DNA of 64,000 nt, taken from Trametopsis cervina (lineage: Eukaryota > Basidiomycota > Agaricomycetes > Polyporales > Irpicaceae). The DNA lies in the NCBI GenBank assembly GCA_022385755.1, contig MU278350.1:377965-441964 (forward strand), read 5' to 3'. The translations under genes were made by a program, and so were the position numbers. The notes below the pieces were generated by a model. That model was given only the letters and a program-made list of their open reading frames with translations. It made no database searches and had not been told where the DNA came from. This document shows, one piece after another, positions 46,434 through 58,607 of the stretch. How positions within the stretch are numbered: position 1 is the first letter of the stretch; the number at the start of each line of letters is the position of its first letter.

Positions 46434-47318
46434 CTTAATCTTGAACTATAAATCGTAGGAAGGTTAGCAACGGGATAGTCTGTTCTGTTGGAGAGCGTAA
46501 TGCAAAGGTCAGCACGAGCGAAATACGAGTCGTGAGGAATATATAGGACGGATCGATAATGATAGGATAGGATGTGATCGAGCGTGGATAAACCCTCCCA
46601 GGGGGAGTCAGTCAATTATACAGTGCTGACTGACTAGCCGACTGATAACGACCGCGGAGCCCAGTCGCAGTCCGGGCATTTCGAGATGCGCAATCATCAA
46701 CCCGGCAAAGGGAGATAAGCAACCTCGCCGAGAACGGTGGCTGAGTCTAGGGCGGTCGGCTCGCTAAGAGGGTAAGCCAGCGACATTGGGCCAAAGTGCT
46801 TGTAATTGAAACAAAGGACGCTGGTGTTGCAGAGATGTTTCTGACGAAGCGGATGGATTCGCGTAGGGTAATGGACTGGCTACACCGGTGCAAGATGCAG
46901 CGCGAAAGGGCCTGAGGAGGTTGGTCGTCTGCACGCCTCGGACGATGCCGAGCGTCCCCAGCGCTCAAGATGATGTTGGCCTGCGCACTCGGGAAACTCA
47001 AAGCTCAGGTGAAGCCAGGAGTGATGTATCATCCAATATATACGAATATATACTAAAGTACCGACTGCTCTAAGATTATTCCCATCTACTGTACTGCATC
47101 CCGAAGCGCAGCTCTCTATACCGTATTAAAGACCGACGAGTGTAGTTCTAACGTACATTATGCGCCGATAGTGATATGCTTCCCATCCCACCAGATATGC
47201 TGAAAGGTAAAAGAGTGTGTGAGGCATAGGCGTCTTTTATGAGGTCGTCTCTGCAGCCTGCGCTACAGAGTTGCCTTGCTTATCCCGATAAAATAGTACG
47301 TCGCCTAAGGGGATACGA
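46434..47318. other. Intergenic region between urate oxidase and the desaturase
   Basis: About 880 bp. Upstream region of urate oxidase and 3' UTR of the desaturase gene. No supportable gene or RNA seen. Confidence 0.4.
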
Positions 47319-48924
47319 TCAGAACGATGTCCTGAACTCTTCAACTATCATCGTAAAAGACACACCTTCATCTTCTACGAACTGGCAGGCATTGTAGTTT
47401 TGCCACAGAGCTTGGAAGACGGGCACATCGGAGTGGTGATAATGTTCACCCAAGAACGCCTTGAGATACTGAGTGGCTTCCTTGCCGTGGTCTAGCAGAG
47501 ACAAACGTGAGTGACGGGAACAACCCAGCATCTACACAACTTACAGTGCGGCATCCTGGGGAAGAAATGGTGGATGACGTGGTAGTGCGAGATCCCATGA
47601 AGGAAGAAGTATCCCTGCCAGCCCAAGAAATCTCTGTCGACCGTCGACGCAGCCCCTCTCGCGTACGTCCATGCCTTTCCGCGGTAGTGGGGAACGACAG
47701 GGTCGGTATGGTGCAGGTAGGTGACCGTGACGAGCCAGTGGGATACAAGGAGCCACGGAATCCCGTAGAGCTTGAAGACGGTTGCAGCTCCCCAGTTGTC
47801 GCATGCGGCCTTCACAAGTAAACCCATTATGAGCAGGCCGATGTCAGACAGGACGATAAGGTGGCGCTGGCTTTTGTCGAAGATGACCGCGGTAGCTATT
47901 AGATGCGTGGTGTCAGCCGGACTGCGAAGTGTTACACATGTTTGTCAGAAGGGGCTTACGATCGATATGGCTTGTAGGCCATGGATAATCCTTCTGTCCA
48001 GATGCGTTGAAGACTGCGATGTAAAAATGGTATCAGTTGATGACGCGCAGATCCTGAGGAAGGCAAACGGACGCAGGTAAATAGGGAATCCAAGCAGGTG
48101 TCGCGGAATGAGCGTGAGGAGGGTGTAAATGGGTGTATCTTCGAAGTGTTCATGCCACGGGACTTGTTCTTTCGCGACATTCGGGATTCCCAGTTCGCTT
48201 CTGACTTTGGGAACGAACGCCTCGTCCCGTTCCATCGAGTTGTGGTACATGTGGTGATGGTGGTGTGAGATTCGCCAGCTGTGGTATGGCGTCCATAGAA
48301 AGGAGTGTAGAACCTGAATTGTATGTCAGTTCTATCGCGATTGGGTGTGCAGAATAGCGTTTGACGTACAAAACCGACAACATCGGAAAGGAATTTGTGA
48401 GGGGAGAAGGATCCATGGCCGCACTGCGTGATAAAAAGAGCGTCTAGCGGAATTATGGGGAGTATGTATCAAGAGCTCTTACTTCGTGCCCGACGATCCA
48501 CATCCCGGTGAACACAAGTCCTTGGAACCACCAGCTAGCGCATATATGCGTTAAAATCGCACCCCATCTTTGAACCCAATGAGTACTCACTATGCAGCCC
48601 ATGTAGCCCACTTGGCAACCTGCAGAAAAACCATGGCGGAAGCAGACGAAGACGCTTGAGCGCGGAACCACGGGTCGATATGACTAGCGGCGACCCCGAG
48701 ACAAGTTGCCATTACGATATCTTGGGCGAGGTATCGAAAGCTGGTAGCGGTACTTCGCTCAAAATATTTGGAAGGAATGGCATCTCGAATCTCCTGGACA
48801 GTCCTAAAAATCCAGAGTGAGCACATTCTTCGCACAGTGCGATGCGTGCAGATACTCACCACCGCATCGGCGTGTAGACTGCCACAGGCTCTGTTTCCGG
48901 CTGCGTCTTCGCTTCAAACGCCAT
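47319..48924 (-). CDS. FAD2: Delta-12-type fatty acid desaturase (FAD2-like)
   Basis: ER membrane di-iron enzyme that probably converts oleate to linoleate on phospholipids. From ATG 48924: MAFEAKTQPETEPVAVYTPM and, across an intron, TVQEIRDAIPSKYFERSTAT. The three histidine boxes are visible: HECGHG (formed across an intron near 48425-48492), WRISHHHHHMYHN, and HVIHHFFPRMPHYHGKEAT. Membrane helices include YLAQDIVMATCLGVAA and LIVLSDIGLLIMGLL. The C terminus reads YNACQFVEDEGVSF and ends EEFRTSF at 47319-47321. A further intron before the last exon lies at about 47494-47545. The substrate is inferred from family resemblance; delta-15 activity cannot be excluded. Confidence 0.87.
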
Positions 48925-48984
48925 GTTGCTGGCAGGGGGGAATACGTGTCGCACGTTTGGGAGCTGTAGTTTTCATCGGGCCAC

Positions 48985-48992
48985 TATTTATA
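48985..48992 (-). promoter_or_regulatory. TATA box of the desaturase gene
   Basis: The minus strand reads TATAAATA 61-68 bp upstream of the ATG at 48924, a textbook spacing. Confidence 0.5.
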
Positions 48993-50492
48993 CTGTACCT
49001 TATGTTACGGGAAGTTTGATCTGAGATTGGAGACGAGCTCACCGAGATCAGTTATGCACGCATGTGGGGTGAAAATCCCGCCGTCGCGATTCTTATCCGA
49101 ATCCGTCACCTCCGTCACTTCCGCCCTTAGACGAGCCACCGAACCGATCTCAAGCGAACAAACCACTGGTTATCCTGCCCCATGGAAACAATTTATGTTG
49201 AATCACCGTTGTCCTTTGTGAAATGGCAGCTTTGGCTGCGTACGACGACATATGCACCAACTGAGATGAACCGGCCGACTACGAACGGTATTCTGGGAGA
49301 AGGCGCATCTGAATGCCGAACGGCCGACACCGCTGAACATTGGCTCCTTCAGATTAAAGTATGTCTTCCAAGTGTCTCTTCGACTTCTTGTATGGAGCAC
49401 GCACTGCATCTCGGAAGACCGTTTTGGTTGTGTGTGTCCAGATCGAGCTACACTCTTCGCCGAACCACGACGCTTTCCTCGGAAGCTGAGGCCGTAATTC
49501 GGACGGACGTTGCGCTGTCGACCGGTAGCGTGTAGTTTCAGCCAAGGGTTTTCAACCGACGCCCGCGTATTTCGTTGCCGGGGTGAAGTCCGTGCATGCG
49601 TCTGCCGTCGATCAGGAAGACGTGGAATACATCTGGTAGGCGTAGTGTTGGTAACCAGTTCGCCAGCGCATCGAGAGCCGGTTCGGTTCCCTTTGTCGCC
49701 ACCTGTGTTTCTCGTTCTCTCTCAACTTGGTCGCTTGAGATCTTGAATGTTTTAATTCCATGTCGTCCTATTTTTTGCATTACAGTATCCGATCTCGCGT
49801 TCTTCGCAGTTCTGGGATCGTGTTTGGAATCGTCACAGGAAAATAATCCTGATGCAACAGCAGCCGCCTGCGCACGATCGGCTTGTTGGAACAGCCGAGA
49901 ACGGGATCAAGGTACACCACAGGTTTTTCTCCGCGTACGAGTCCATGGCTTGCAAAATACTTTCTGGTGAACGGAGAATGACAACTGTCAGTTTTATTGC
50001 TGGACGATGAGAGTATGAATGTTATACGTACTTACTTTGAAAGGAGAGATTCGGAAACGCGCAGTGGTAAATGTTACCGTTCATAGCGGAGGCTCACGCC
50101 ACAATTTTATCTCTGATCCGTCCACCCCGCAGGCGGCTGTTGCATTTTCGCCTTCACGCAAGCTTCATGATCGCATGCTGCAATTTGCGGCATCTGATAT
50201 TCGAAGTTGACAAAGTTCCGCACTCAATCTCAGAGAGCTCGCGTTGGCAGTCCCTATACTCAACATGATACTGGTAGTTGTAGAATTCTATGGTACACGG
50301 TCTTTCAATTATGCGACTGGACGAGAACAAACTACGAGAAATGCGCCAAAAAGTGGAAAAAAAAACGACAACAGCAAGCAGACTCCGGGTCACATAAATA
50401 GTGTAGTGCAATGGAACGAGAACCAGGACGACAAGATGAGACGACGAATTACCCATTATACCTCTCTACGGATATTCAGCACGGTGGCCCGT
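48993..50492. other. Intergenic region with possible retroelement debris
   Basis: About 1.5 kb with no intact gene. At 50019-50210 the plus strand reads LTLKGEIRKRAVVNVTVHSG then GSRHNFISDPS, loosely resembling the DSGATHNFIS site of Ty3/gypsy aspartic proteases but with the catalytic Asp replaced by His. The minus strand at 49538-49970 holds frames such as PALDALANWLPTLRLPDVFH and VFLIDGRRMHGLHPG that look protein-like but are unidentified. No LTR or target-site duplication was found. Confidence 0.3.
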
Positions 50493-52575
50493 CTACGACG
50501 CCGCCACGCCCTTTTGACCACGCGTAGACAAAGACAACGCGCGCATCTTCGAACCGCTCTCGTGGAAGCTGGCGTACGAGACAGAGCTCGTGCGATACGC
50601 CATTCCCGTCCCCGTGCGTGGTCGTGGACCATTCAATGTCGGCTTCTGTCTCAAGGTAGGCGGTGCCCCGGGTGGAAGCACGCCCGAAGACAGGGAATTG
50701 GACGTGGTGCGGACTTGCCCATGCGACGCGGTGGCCGGGAGAATTGGTAGCCGGATAGAGGTCTGCGGGTTCGATAGCGTTCTCTGACGTTGGTATTGAG
50801 CTATCGGGCTGGTGGGAGCAGGCGCAGCGGGCGGGGGCTTGGGTGTATTATAGTGATCCTGAGAGAACGAGCGCGAGGGGATCTTCTTCAGAGCTGCTGT
50901 TTGCGGCAAGCGCAGGGGACGCGGCACCGTGGAACCAGATGATGCAGTGGACGAAGAGTTCTGAGAATAGTGCGAAGCGGAGGAAGCTTGCGAGCTGGTC
51001 GCGGTGGTGGACGTGGATGCAGAAGATTCGGTTCTCTGCCTCGGGATGCGAGGTAAAGACGGATTAGAGACGGATTTAGATAGAGCACTTGAGGACCAGG
51101 TGGTATTGGAAGTCGAATGAGACAAAGCGGTTGAAACAGAAGAGTTGCTTGCGTTCGATGCAGTCCGGCTCCGCGGAAGCTGCGGACGAGATTTGGCAGT
51201 TGGAGTCGGTACAGTGTCCTCAGGGATAGGAGACCCAACTAGAGACCGCTCCGTGAGACCAGAGGTGGAGATACTAACTGACGAGTCCGACCGCTCGCGT
51301 GGAAGCCGGACCATACCCAACGGTGGCGAAGCTATGGGTGACGTAGTAGATGAAGGCGGGACCGGCGAAGCGGCCGATACAGCACGAGGGAAGCGGAGTC
51401 CCGAGCTGCCCTGGGTTGGGAATGACACTGAGGCTGAACGAAGGTTGGAGTAAGATGCTGCTCTGTCCGGTTTAGAAGCGGGAACTGGTGATGTCAGACG
51501 ACTGGCGGGTGCTTCGGTGTACTGCGACATTGGTCGCGGTGAAGCCATCAGCGAGGCGGAGCGTTTGCGCTCGATAGCTGTACCGATGAGGCGTCGGGTC
51601 AAGGGAGAAGGGGCGTCCTCGTCCTCGCTTAGCGGAGGTGAGTGAAGATTCCATGAGTGTGTAGTGAAGCTGGGCTTACCTGTCACTCCATCCAAGCCCT
51701 GTTGTCAACCCCATGCCTGCGCGCAGTAGGCGACCGTCCCGATGCCTCAGTTGACGTCGGGGAGTATTACGGGGATCTTTGAGGAGCCCTGTCATTGTAG
51801 ATCCGGCTAATCGGAGATGAGTGTGTGTGAAACTTATCAAGGAGAAGAATCTCACTTGTAGATGCCAGACTCAGGACGCTGCCACTGCGGATGCTTGATT
51901 CCCCATCTTCGTAAGAGTACGGAGACGCCTCAGGCGACGCCTTCAGAGACGGCGGTAGGAGCTTCGATCGTGGCGACAACAGTCCGTCACGGAACATGAG
52001 GTGACTGCGGGACGTCGCGAGACGTGACGTTTAGCAGGAAGCAGACTTAGTAGTGTAAGAACTCACGGAAGGGGCGTATGGATATCCAGGCTTGAATCAG
52101 ACTCGCTTCCTCCATCTCCGTTCTCCAAATCGGAATCGAGCTCGAGTAAGGAACCAAACTCTGAAACAAGGGTATCTTCCCGAGAAGATTTGGGTGATAA
52201 TTTCGACGGCGACGAGTAGGAAGAGGAGCGAGAGGCAGGGAGAGCTGCAGACGAGTTCTTCCTAGGTCGCGGTGTTGTAGCGAGTATGGTCTGGATATCA
52301 GGGCTTGATGATCGCGGTGGGGGACGTCTTGCCGGCCCCGTATCCTTGAAAGTTTGACCCGATTTCGACCGACTATCTGTGCTGCGCCATGGCAGAGTGG
52401 GTGAATCGCGACGAGAGGCAGCGGCTTTGACCTTGTCGACAACACGCTGCCGTGCGCTACCGAACAGTGCGTTCGCAAGCTTTGGACTTTGCGGATCCAG
52501 ATCAAAGTCGGCGAAGACCTCAAGGTCCTGGGCGGACTCCTCCAGGTCCAGAATTGTGCTGTCAACCTTCGCCAT
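50493..52575 (-). CDS. Serine/proline-rich disordered hypothetical protein
   Basis: Unrecognised protein. From ATG 52575: MAKVDSTILDLEESAQDLEV, FADFDLDPQSPKLANALFGS (a short helical, probably conserved start), then low-complexity Ser/Pro/Arg sequence. After introns near 51995-52062 and 51800-51856 it reads MTGLLKDPRNTPRRQLRHRD and GMGLTTGLGWSDSEDEDAPS (joined across an intron at about 51601-51678), PLTRRLIGTAIERKRSAS, then about 350 residues rich in Ser/Thr with many RSRTAS/PRERSDSS-type basic-Ser motifs that could be kinase sites. It ends LSLSTRGQKGVAAS at 50493. No enzymatic domain, membrane segment or signal peptide. Possibly a phosphoregulated scaffold; this is inference. Confidence 0.7.
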
Positions 52576-53829
52576 AGTCACAGGAAAGATGGAAATGGTG
52601 GAAGATGGAAAGAGTGTGTGTTGTACGAGAAGGTGGGACGGTGTACGTCAGTGAACGCTAATAAGCGAAGGTTAGTGCTCGTGGCACCGGTCCTGAGGCA
52701 CCGTTTGAGTGTCTTCTGGCACCGAGGTCGGAAAAGCTGCTAGGCTCCTGTTGGGGGTTGAAGGCAGAGAGTAAGGAGTTCACGGTCGCCACAGACTGAT
52801 ATTATTGCTTCAGAGCAGTATTCTCATCATACGGCATCAAGATGGGACTGGAAGGACGTTGACGGGCGTTGCCACGAGGGGTGATGTTGGCCTGTCCCCA
52901 CGGGTCAGTCAAACGAAAATCTTTACGGTGATTCCCACGTCGCAAACGAGCCAGCGCGTTCGACGTCGAGGTGGTGTAGGTGTAGCGGGTGCAGGCTGCT
53001 TGGGAGTGAATGCTTGTGTCGGGCGACCAATAAGCGGCTAAGTTATGAAATTGTATTTAACAATTATGTAAAGCAATAATTTAAGTTTAGCATAGGCGCC
53101 TACCATCGCTGACATCAGTTCACGCCCTTCGTTGCTTCATTGAACTCACGATCGGTGGTGACAACTAGTTGAACTGACTGATGCATCTTTGGCCAGCCAT
53201 CCCCAGACCTCTCCATACCACTGCCACTGCTATATATGGTGAAGCCTCGGCTTTCATATATATATGCAAGCAACGAACAGGCCTGTAACAACACAGGTGT
53301 GCGATACAAACAAGATTCCATTCTTCCTAACTCTTTCACTTGTCATCACGCGCAGACAAAGGTCCGCTTCGTCATGCTGATCCTAACATAAGAATAAACA
53401 GCCCGGTCGAGACGGCATAGAGGCTTTCTCGTGTTACGCACGAGCTAAACCCGACTATTCGCCCAATTAGTCCCCGCCAATAGGTCAGCCCCCGCTGAAC
53501 TATTCTATATGATGGCCTAGGATGATGTGATTTTATTCCTACGACGACGACAAACCTGGATCACGCATCAGTATGTGATTGGCACTCTGTCTTTCTAGCT
53601 CATGATCTCGTACTCTGACGCTGCTCGGTCAATTGTCACTTTCAAGATGCCCGTATTCATGCTATCTCTATAGCTCATATGACCGCAGAGTAACGTCACC
53701 TGGGCTTGCTCGGGGTCGACCAACGGCCGTTTCGCTCGTGCACATGGGGGAGAACGATGCGACGAATCTCCAAACGCTCACACACGGACTGTTTGACGTC
53801 TCGCGAAGAAGGTATTTGACCGAGCGTGC
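52576..53829. other. Intergenic region between the Ser-rich gene and the epimerase
   Basis: About 1.25 kb of divergent promoter region. An AT-rich stretch near 53040-53090 and a TATATATATG tract near 53258 are the only compositional features. No gene supported. Confidence 0.4.
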
Positions 53830-53837
53830 TATAAAAA
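53830..53837 (+). promoter_or_regulatory. TATA box of the secreted epimerase gene
   Basis: TATAAAAA lies 59-66 bp before the ATG at 53896, matching the distance seen for the other TATA boxes in this window. Confidence 0.5.
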
Positions 53838-53895
53838 GCATGAACGTTCTCTGCCGTCGTTGTGCAGTATTTCTTGCACACACCGTGGTTGAAGG

Positions 53896-55565
53896 ATGTT
53901 GTTGACTGCATTGGTTTCCCTCGCGGCGTACGCCTCAACTTGCACGGCAAGCGCAACTGCATGGGTGAGCTCTTTCGGAAACCAAACCAGACCACTTTCT
54001 AACCCATTACAAATTAGCCATTCGATATAACGACAATTTCGGCTCCAGACGGCTCGGTCTCCGCGAAGTTCGTTTCCTTTGGTGCCACATTGACTGAGCT
54101 GTGGGTCAAGGACAAGTTCGGCAAAGCGCGGGATATTGTTCTGGGTTACGACGATAATGTGTGTTAACACGGAGACGACGATCCATGTCCAACTATGCTG
54201 ACTATATGCTTCTTCCAGTCAGAGTTGCTCACCGATCCGAACCATCCGGTCTTCAACCCCATTGTCGGTCGGTGCGTAAAACCCTTATAATACCTCGATT
54301 TGCCTTTGCTAATTCATTGTTTCAGCTACGCGAACCGTATCAAGAATGGTATGTGGTCCACATTCTTTCAGGTCACAACTACTTAGGACGTTGGAAATTA
54401 GGTACTTTCTCTATCCCAATTACAAAGCTGCCGCAACCGGACGGCCCGAATGTGTATCACATTCCTACAAACGATCATGATGGTAAGCCGGATGTGTAAA
54501 TAACATTTGACACATTCAAACAAAATGTACAGGGCAGGACACCCTCCATGGAGGCATCTACGGCTGGGACCGACGGAACTGGACGATTGTAGCCAGGTCC
54601 TCCAACAGCGTGACCTATCATCACCTCGACGCCGCCGATGAAGGTTTCCCGGGTAACGTCTCGGCCTACGTCAGTCTTTTATATCAGCGCAGTGCTTTCA
54701 TCCAATCTGACCCGCCCCACAGACAACCCATACAGTTCAGAATGGTGGCATACTCAAGACCACAGTTCATGCGACTGCGACGGAGTTGACCCCGATCATG
54801 CTCACACAGCACATCTACTGGTACGTTGCTGCGCTGTGTTCGCTCGTAATTGGAGATTGATATCCTGTAATTGCATTATAGGAATCTGGATGCTTTCCAG
54901 GGTAGCGAAAATATTCTCAAACACCACCTTCACGTAGATAGCTCGCGCGTTGTGGCTGTCGATGGCGACGCTATCCCTACGGGCAAGTTCATCGATGTTA
55001 CGAACACGCCGTTCGATTTCAGGACACCGCAGACCATCGATTATCGCTGGAACGAGACTGTAGGCCTTTGCTTGGGAGGTATGTTGACTCCAGTCTTTCT
55101 GGTGATATGTCTGCTCACACGTGATGTACAGAGTGCAGCGGTTATGACCACTGTTGGATCTACGATAAATCAGAAGAGACCAAGCCAGGTGTCTCCCTCT
55201 GGAGCGACGTTTCTGGTATCAGGCGAGTGCCCATATTGCTATTATTGATTGCTATCTCACAAACGATTGACGCAGGCTGGACATCACATCCAACAACGTG
55301 GCATCCCAAGTTTATACCGCTTACTGGCTGAATCAACCCCGTAAAGCTGTTCATGGAGGGCCTTCACTGAGCTATACCAGCTACAGCGCTGTAGCCATTG
55401 AACAGGAGGGTTATATCGATGCCATTAACACTCCCGAGTGGAACGTTAACCAGATCTGTAAGTAACATCAACTCGTGTCTTGATGGCCATTGACCTCGTG
55501 CAATAGATGGGCCTGGACGTGATTACGAGTGGAGCACGACATACAAGTTCTCTACCGTCCATTAA
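53896..55565 (+). CDS. Secreted aldose 1-epimerase (galactose mutarotase family)
   Basis: Interconverts alpha and beta anomers of sugars; the signal peptide (MLLTALVSLAAYASTCTASA) points to extracellular action on released hexoses. Spliced motifs: AWPFDITTISAPDGS, FVSFGATLTELWVKDKFGKA, DIVLGYDDN, NPIVGRYANRIKNG (catalytic-domain signature), DTLHGGIYGWDRRNW, HIYWNLDAFQGSENILKHHL, VDGDAIPTGKFIDVTNTPFD, DHCWIYDKSE and SAVAIEQEGYIDAINTPEWN, where a Glu close to the family's catalytic base is seen. It ends YEWSTTYKFSTVH. About ten introns of 47-66 nt are required. It converges with PRM10, 100 bp apart. Confidence 0.88.
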
Positions 55566-55665
55566 GGTAGCATACACACAGATGTTACTCACACGGACCA
55601 AGCTTATACGACCAATGGCAAACGATTCGATTGATAATAAGTGGACAAATGAGATACATGTGCGG

Positions 55666-58126
55666 TTAGAAGGAGAACACTGCGGCGTTCTTGTTGCTGC
55701 CGAAAAGATAGACCAGTGCATGAGAGACGAACAATCCCACGGTGATCCCAATCGTAACAGAGACCATTGCCGCTCCTATCTGTGTCGCACTGTCCTGCGC
55801 AGTGATACCTCCGGCCTCTGACAGTCCAGACTAGAAAAGCTATTAGTATGCCTGACATATGACTGATAGTTTGTTCACTTACAGGCACTAAGAATAGAAC
55901 GCCCGTGACCATCACAGTGAAGGCTGTACCCCGCATCTTCCGTGAGTATATGTTGCCCAGGAGGCCGACAAAGAAGGCGCCGATAGCGGAGACAACATCA
56001 GACCTGTTGAATATGAAGTGATCGGCGACCTTGTTCGCTGCGAAAGAGAAGCAGGATATGAACACCATCACGAAGAGGTCCAATGTAATCGGCTGTTCGT
56101 TGTTGAATGATGAAATGAAGGAGAATATAGGAACGATGATAAATTGTGTCCACCATGGGTAGGGTTGTAGATACCACGGAAAGTCGGGCAAGCGGTAGCA
56201 GGCCTTCACGATGTTCTGACGGATCATCGGGGTGGAAGGAGTGTAGGTGAAAGTACCCATGTGCGGTATTCTAGAGGCAGAGGTTCCATTTACGTCCGCG
56301 ACGTAAGATCCCGTAATGGTGATAGCTGCTGCCGCTCTCGCAGCTAAGGTGTCCAGTTCGTGCCGAGCGGACGGATCGAACAACAAGTACAGGTCGGATC
56401 CGAACTGCAGTGCGAAGCCCAGGAAAAGAGTGTAGATGAGCGCATACACTAGCTTGATTGAACCGCATAGGATGTTCTTGGTAGCCAGATCAAGCGAACT
56501 AGTCACTACACACGAAAGTAAGCGATGAACAAGAGAGAAGATGACGAAAGCTTACAAATGAGGTAACCAGGAAGCACAGTCACTACGCCCGCAGATGAGA
56601 TGGCAGCATAGCAGAATATCTGCGAACGAATGGTACTTAGCCCTCGAGCTACAAAAGACACTACAATCACTGATAGGATTCTGAAATGAGAGCCAATAGT
56701 CAGTCAAATCGACAGCAGAAGAAGACAGCGTCACTCACTCATAGACGTTGGCGTAAATAACACTCTTTTTCGATGCAATTCCGGCTTGCACGACAAAGAG
56801 GAATAACGAGCTGGCTCCGGCCATCCACATATCGATGAAAGAACCTCCGAAAGCCAAAGGACATATTAATCCTCCTATACAAAAGACAAGGATACCCCGC
56901 AACCAGACTGGCAGCATTGGGCCTGAGTCGAGCATGGTATCGAGCATTTCTGTAGCCTTCTTGGCGCTAAGTTCATCGTGGACGACAGCCCTGTAGATCT
57001 TGTGCAGTTTGTGAAGCTTTCCCAGGGAAACTCGACTGCCAGACTTCGCAAAATGCATTTGTGAGCTTTTCGTCTCTTCATCGCCAAACGAAGCTATGAT
57101 GAGACCAGGCATGTGGGTGAATTCCGCGTCGACCTCTAGTATTCGGGCTGCCGCCAGGAGTTGAGACTCCATCCGATGGGATGGCGCACCACATGCCAAT
57201 AATGCTCTCGAGAACGTCATCAAGAACTTTTGACGGATTTCGATAGCTGCAGAATGTGTGAGTGGTGCAAAACGGCAGGAGTGAACGAACTTACAGCATA
57301 CGTTGAACTCGATCCTGACCCTTTGCTGCTCATCTCGGCGCTCCCTGTAGCTGAGCTGGCGACGTGCGCTCTGCTCTATGTCGTCCATGTCGTCCAAACA
57401 TCTCTTCTTGACACCCGTTACGAGCGGATCGTCTCGGTCAACCAGTTGATCGTCATTGTACGCAAGAGGATCAATCAGCCGAGACCTCAGATTAGCTGCG
57501 CGGGTGACTGCGTCGCGCTTCTTTGATACCAGCTCGTTGTCGTCGGTATTGTCGTAAGAGTTGTAAAGATCAATGAGGTTCGCCAGGTAGCCGCGCCTTC
57601 GTCGAGGCAGTTTACACGTCTCCTCGGCAAGCTTTTCCAAGTCCTCTTCGTTAGAGTTAGCGTTGCCATCACTGTCTTGGAAGGAGAAGGCTTGTCCACG
57701 AGCATGAGGCCATGTACCCGGTGGCACCGCTATGTCATACGGGTGTTTGGGAATCGAAGAGAATGACTGGTGGGATGGCAAACCAACAGGTTGAGATTCG
57801 TAGAGTGTCGCACTGCTACCCCTGGACACTCTATGTGTGCCGGCTGGATCATAGGTCGGAGGGATGGGCATGGGTAGATTCGGTGATGCCGCGTACGCGA
57901 AACTTTGCAAAGGGTACTGAGTAGGAAGCTGCCATGTATGGTTTCCGTCGCCATCACCGAAAGGTGAAGTAAACACGGGAGGGCCCAGCGGTGCATTCGC
58001 GTGAGGTAGACTGACTGCCGGTGTTTGACCAGAAGAGGCATGTTCAACATACTCGTCTTGCTCATCTGCTGTAGCAGTAGGTGAGTGTACGCCTTGCTCT
58101 GTCCACGGAATGTTTGTAGGATCCAT
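55666..58126 (-). CDS. PRM10: PRM10-like membrane protein of the ThrE family
   Basis: Polytopic membrane protein related to bacterial threonine/serine exporters; the yeast member is pheromone-induced and its substrate is unknown. From ATG 58126 a cytosolic disordered region of ~250 residues is followed by IRQKFLMTFSRALLACGAPS and HRMESQLLAAARILEVDAEF (ThrE N-terminal signature), HKIYRAVVHDELSAKKATEM, then repeated membrane helices such as LRGILVFCIGGLICPLAFGG, ILCGSIKLVYALIYTLFLGF and GTAFTVMVTGVLFLVPSGLS. It ends LVYLFGSNKNAAVFSF with the stop at 55666-55668. Introns lie near 57246-57293, 56690-56738, 56566-56620, 56505-56557 and 55831-55883. Confidence 0.85.
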
Positions 58127-58607
58127 AGCTGATAATAGAAGAGAGATGCAAGACGGCGTGCCATTTCGTCAATGTTATATGAGGAAGAGGCTGACCAGAA
58201 GCCTATTCCAAAGGTGGGCCGTCAGTGTGCTCGGCAACGCGGCGGGGGTCAGCCACCCCCAAACGGGGTGTCCAGAGAAGATGAAACGAAAGTTTCGCCA
58301 TGGTGTTCATCGAGGGGTCTATATCTATTAGTAAAGGGATAGCAGAGTAAGCATTGGTTGAGGACCGTAAACTAACAGCAAGGTGGCAACGAAAGCGCTC
58401 TTGTGCAGAGCCGGATAAGGAAGTGCTTCTCCGGGGTGGCGTTAAGCGCCTTGGGTAGTGGCACAGTCAATATGGGCGCTTTGTGCGTTCTGCCCACTTA
58501 CCACTACCACCACATTCTCCTGCGAGATTTCTAACCGTCATATGAATATTGTCTACGTCTGATTGAACTGTTGTAGATACTGATCAATCGAACGCCTTTG
58601 TCGCAGC
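58127..58607. other. Divergent promoter region of PRM10 and VPS34
   Basis: About 480 bp between divergent starts. Weak AT element near 58318-58332 on the PRM10 side; nothing else recognised. Confidence 0.4.

Noticed and set aside
53225..53275. TATATATA tract as a transposon terminus or microsatellite of note.
   Set aside because: It is short, lacks flanking inverted repeats or duplications, and fits ordinary AT-rich promoter sequence.
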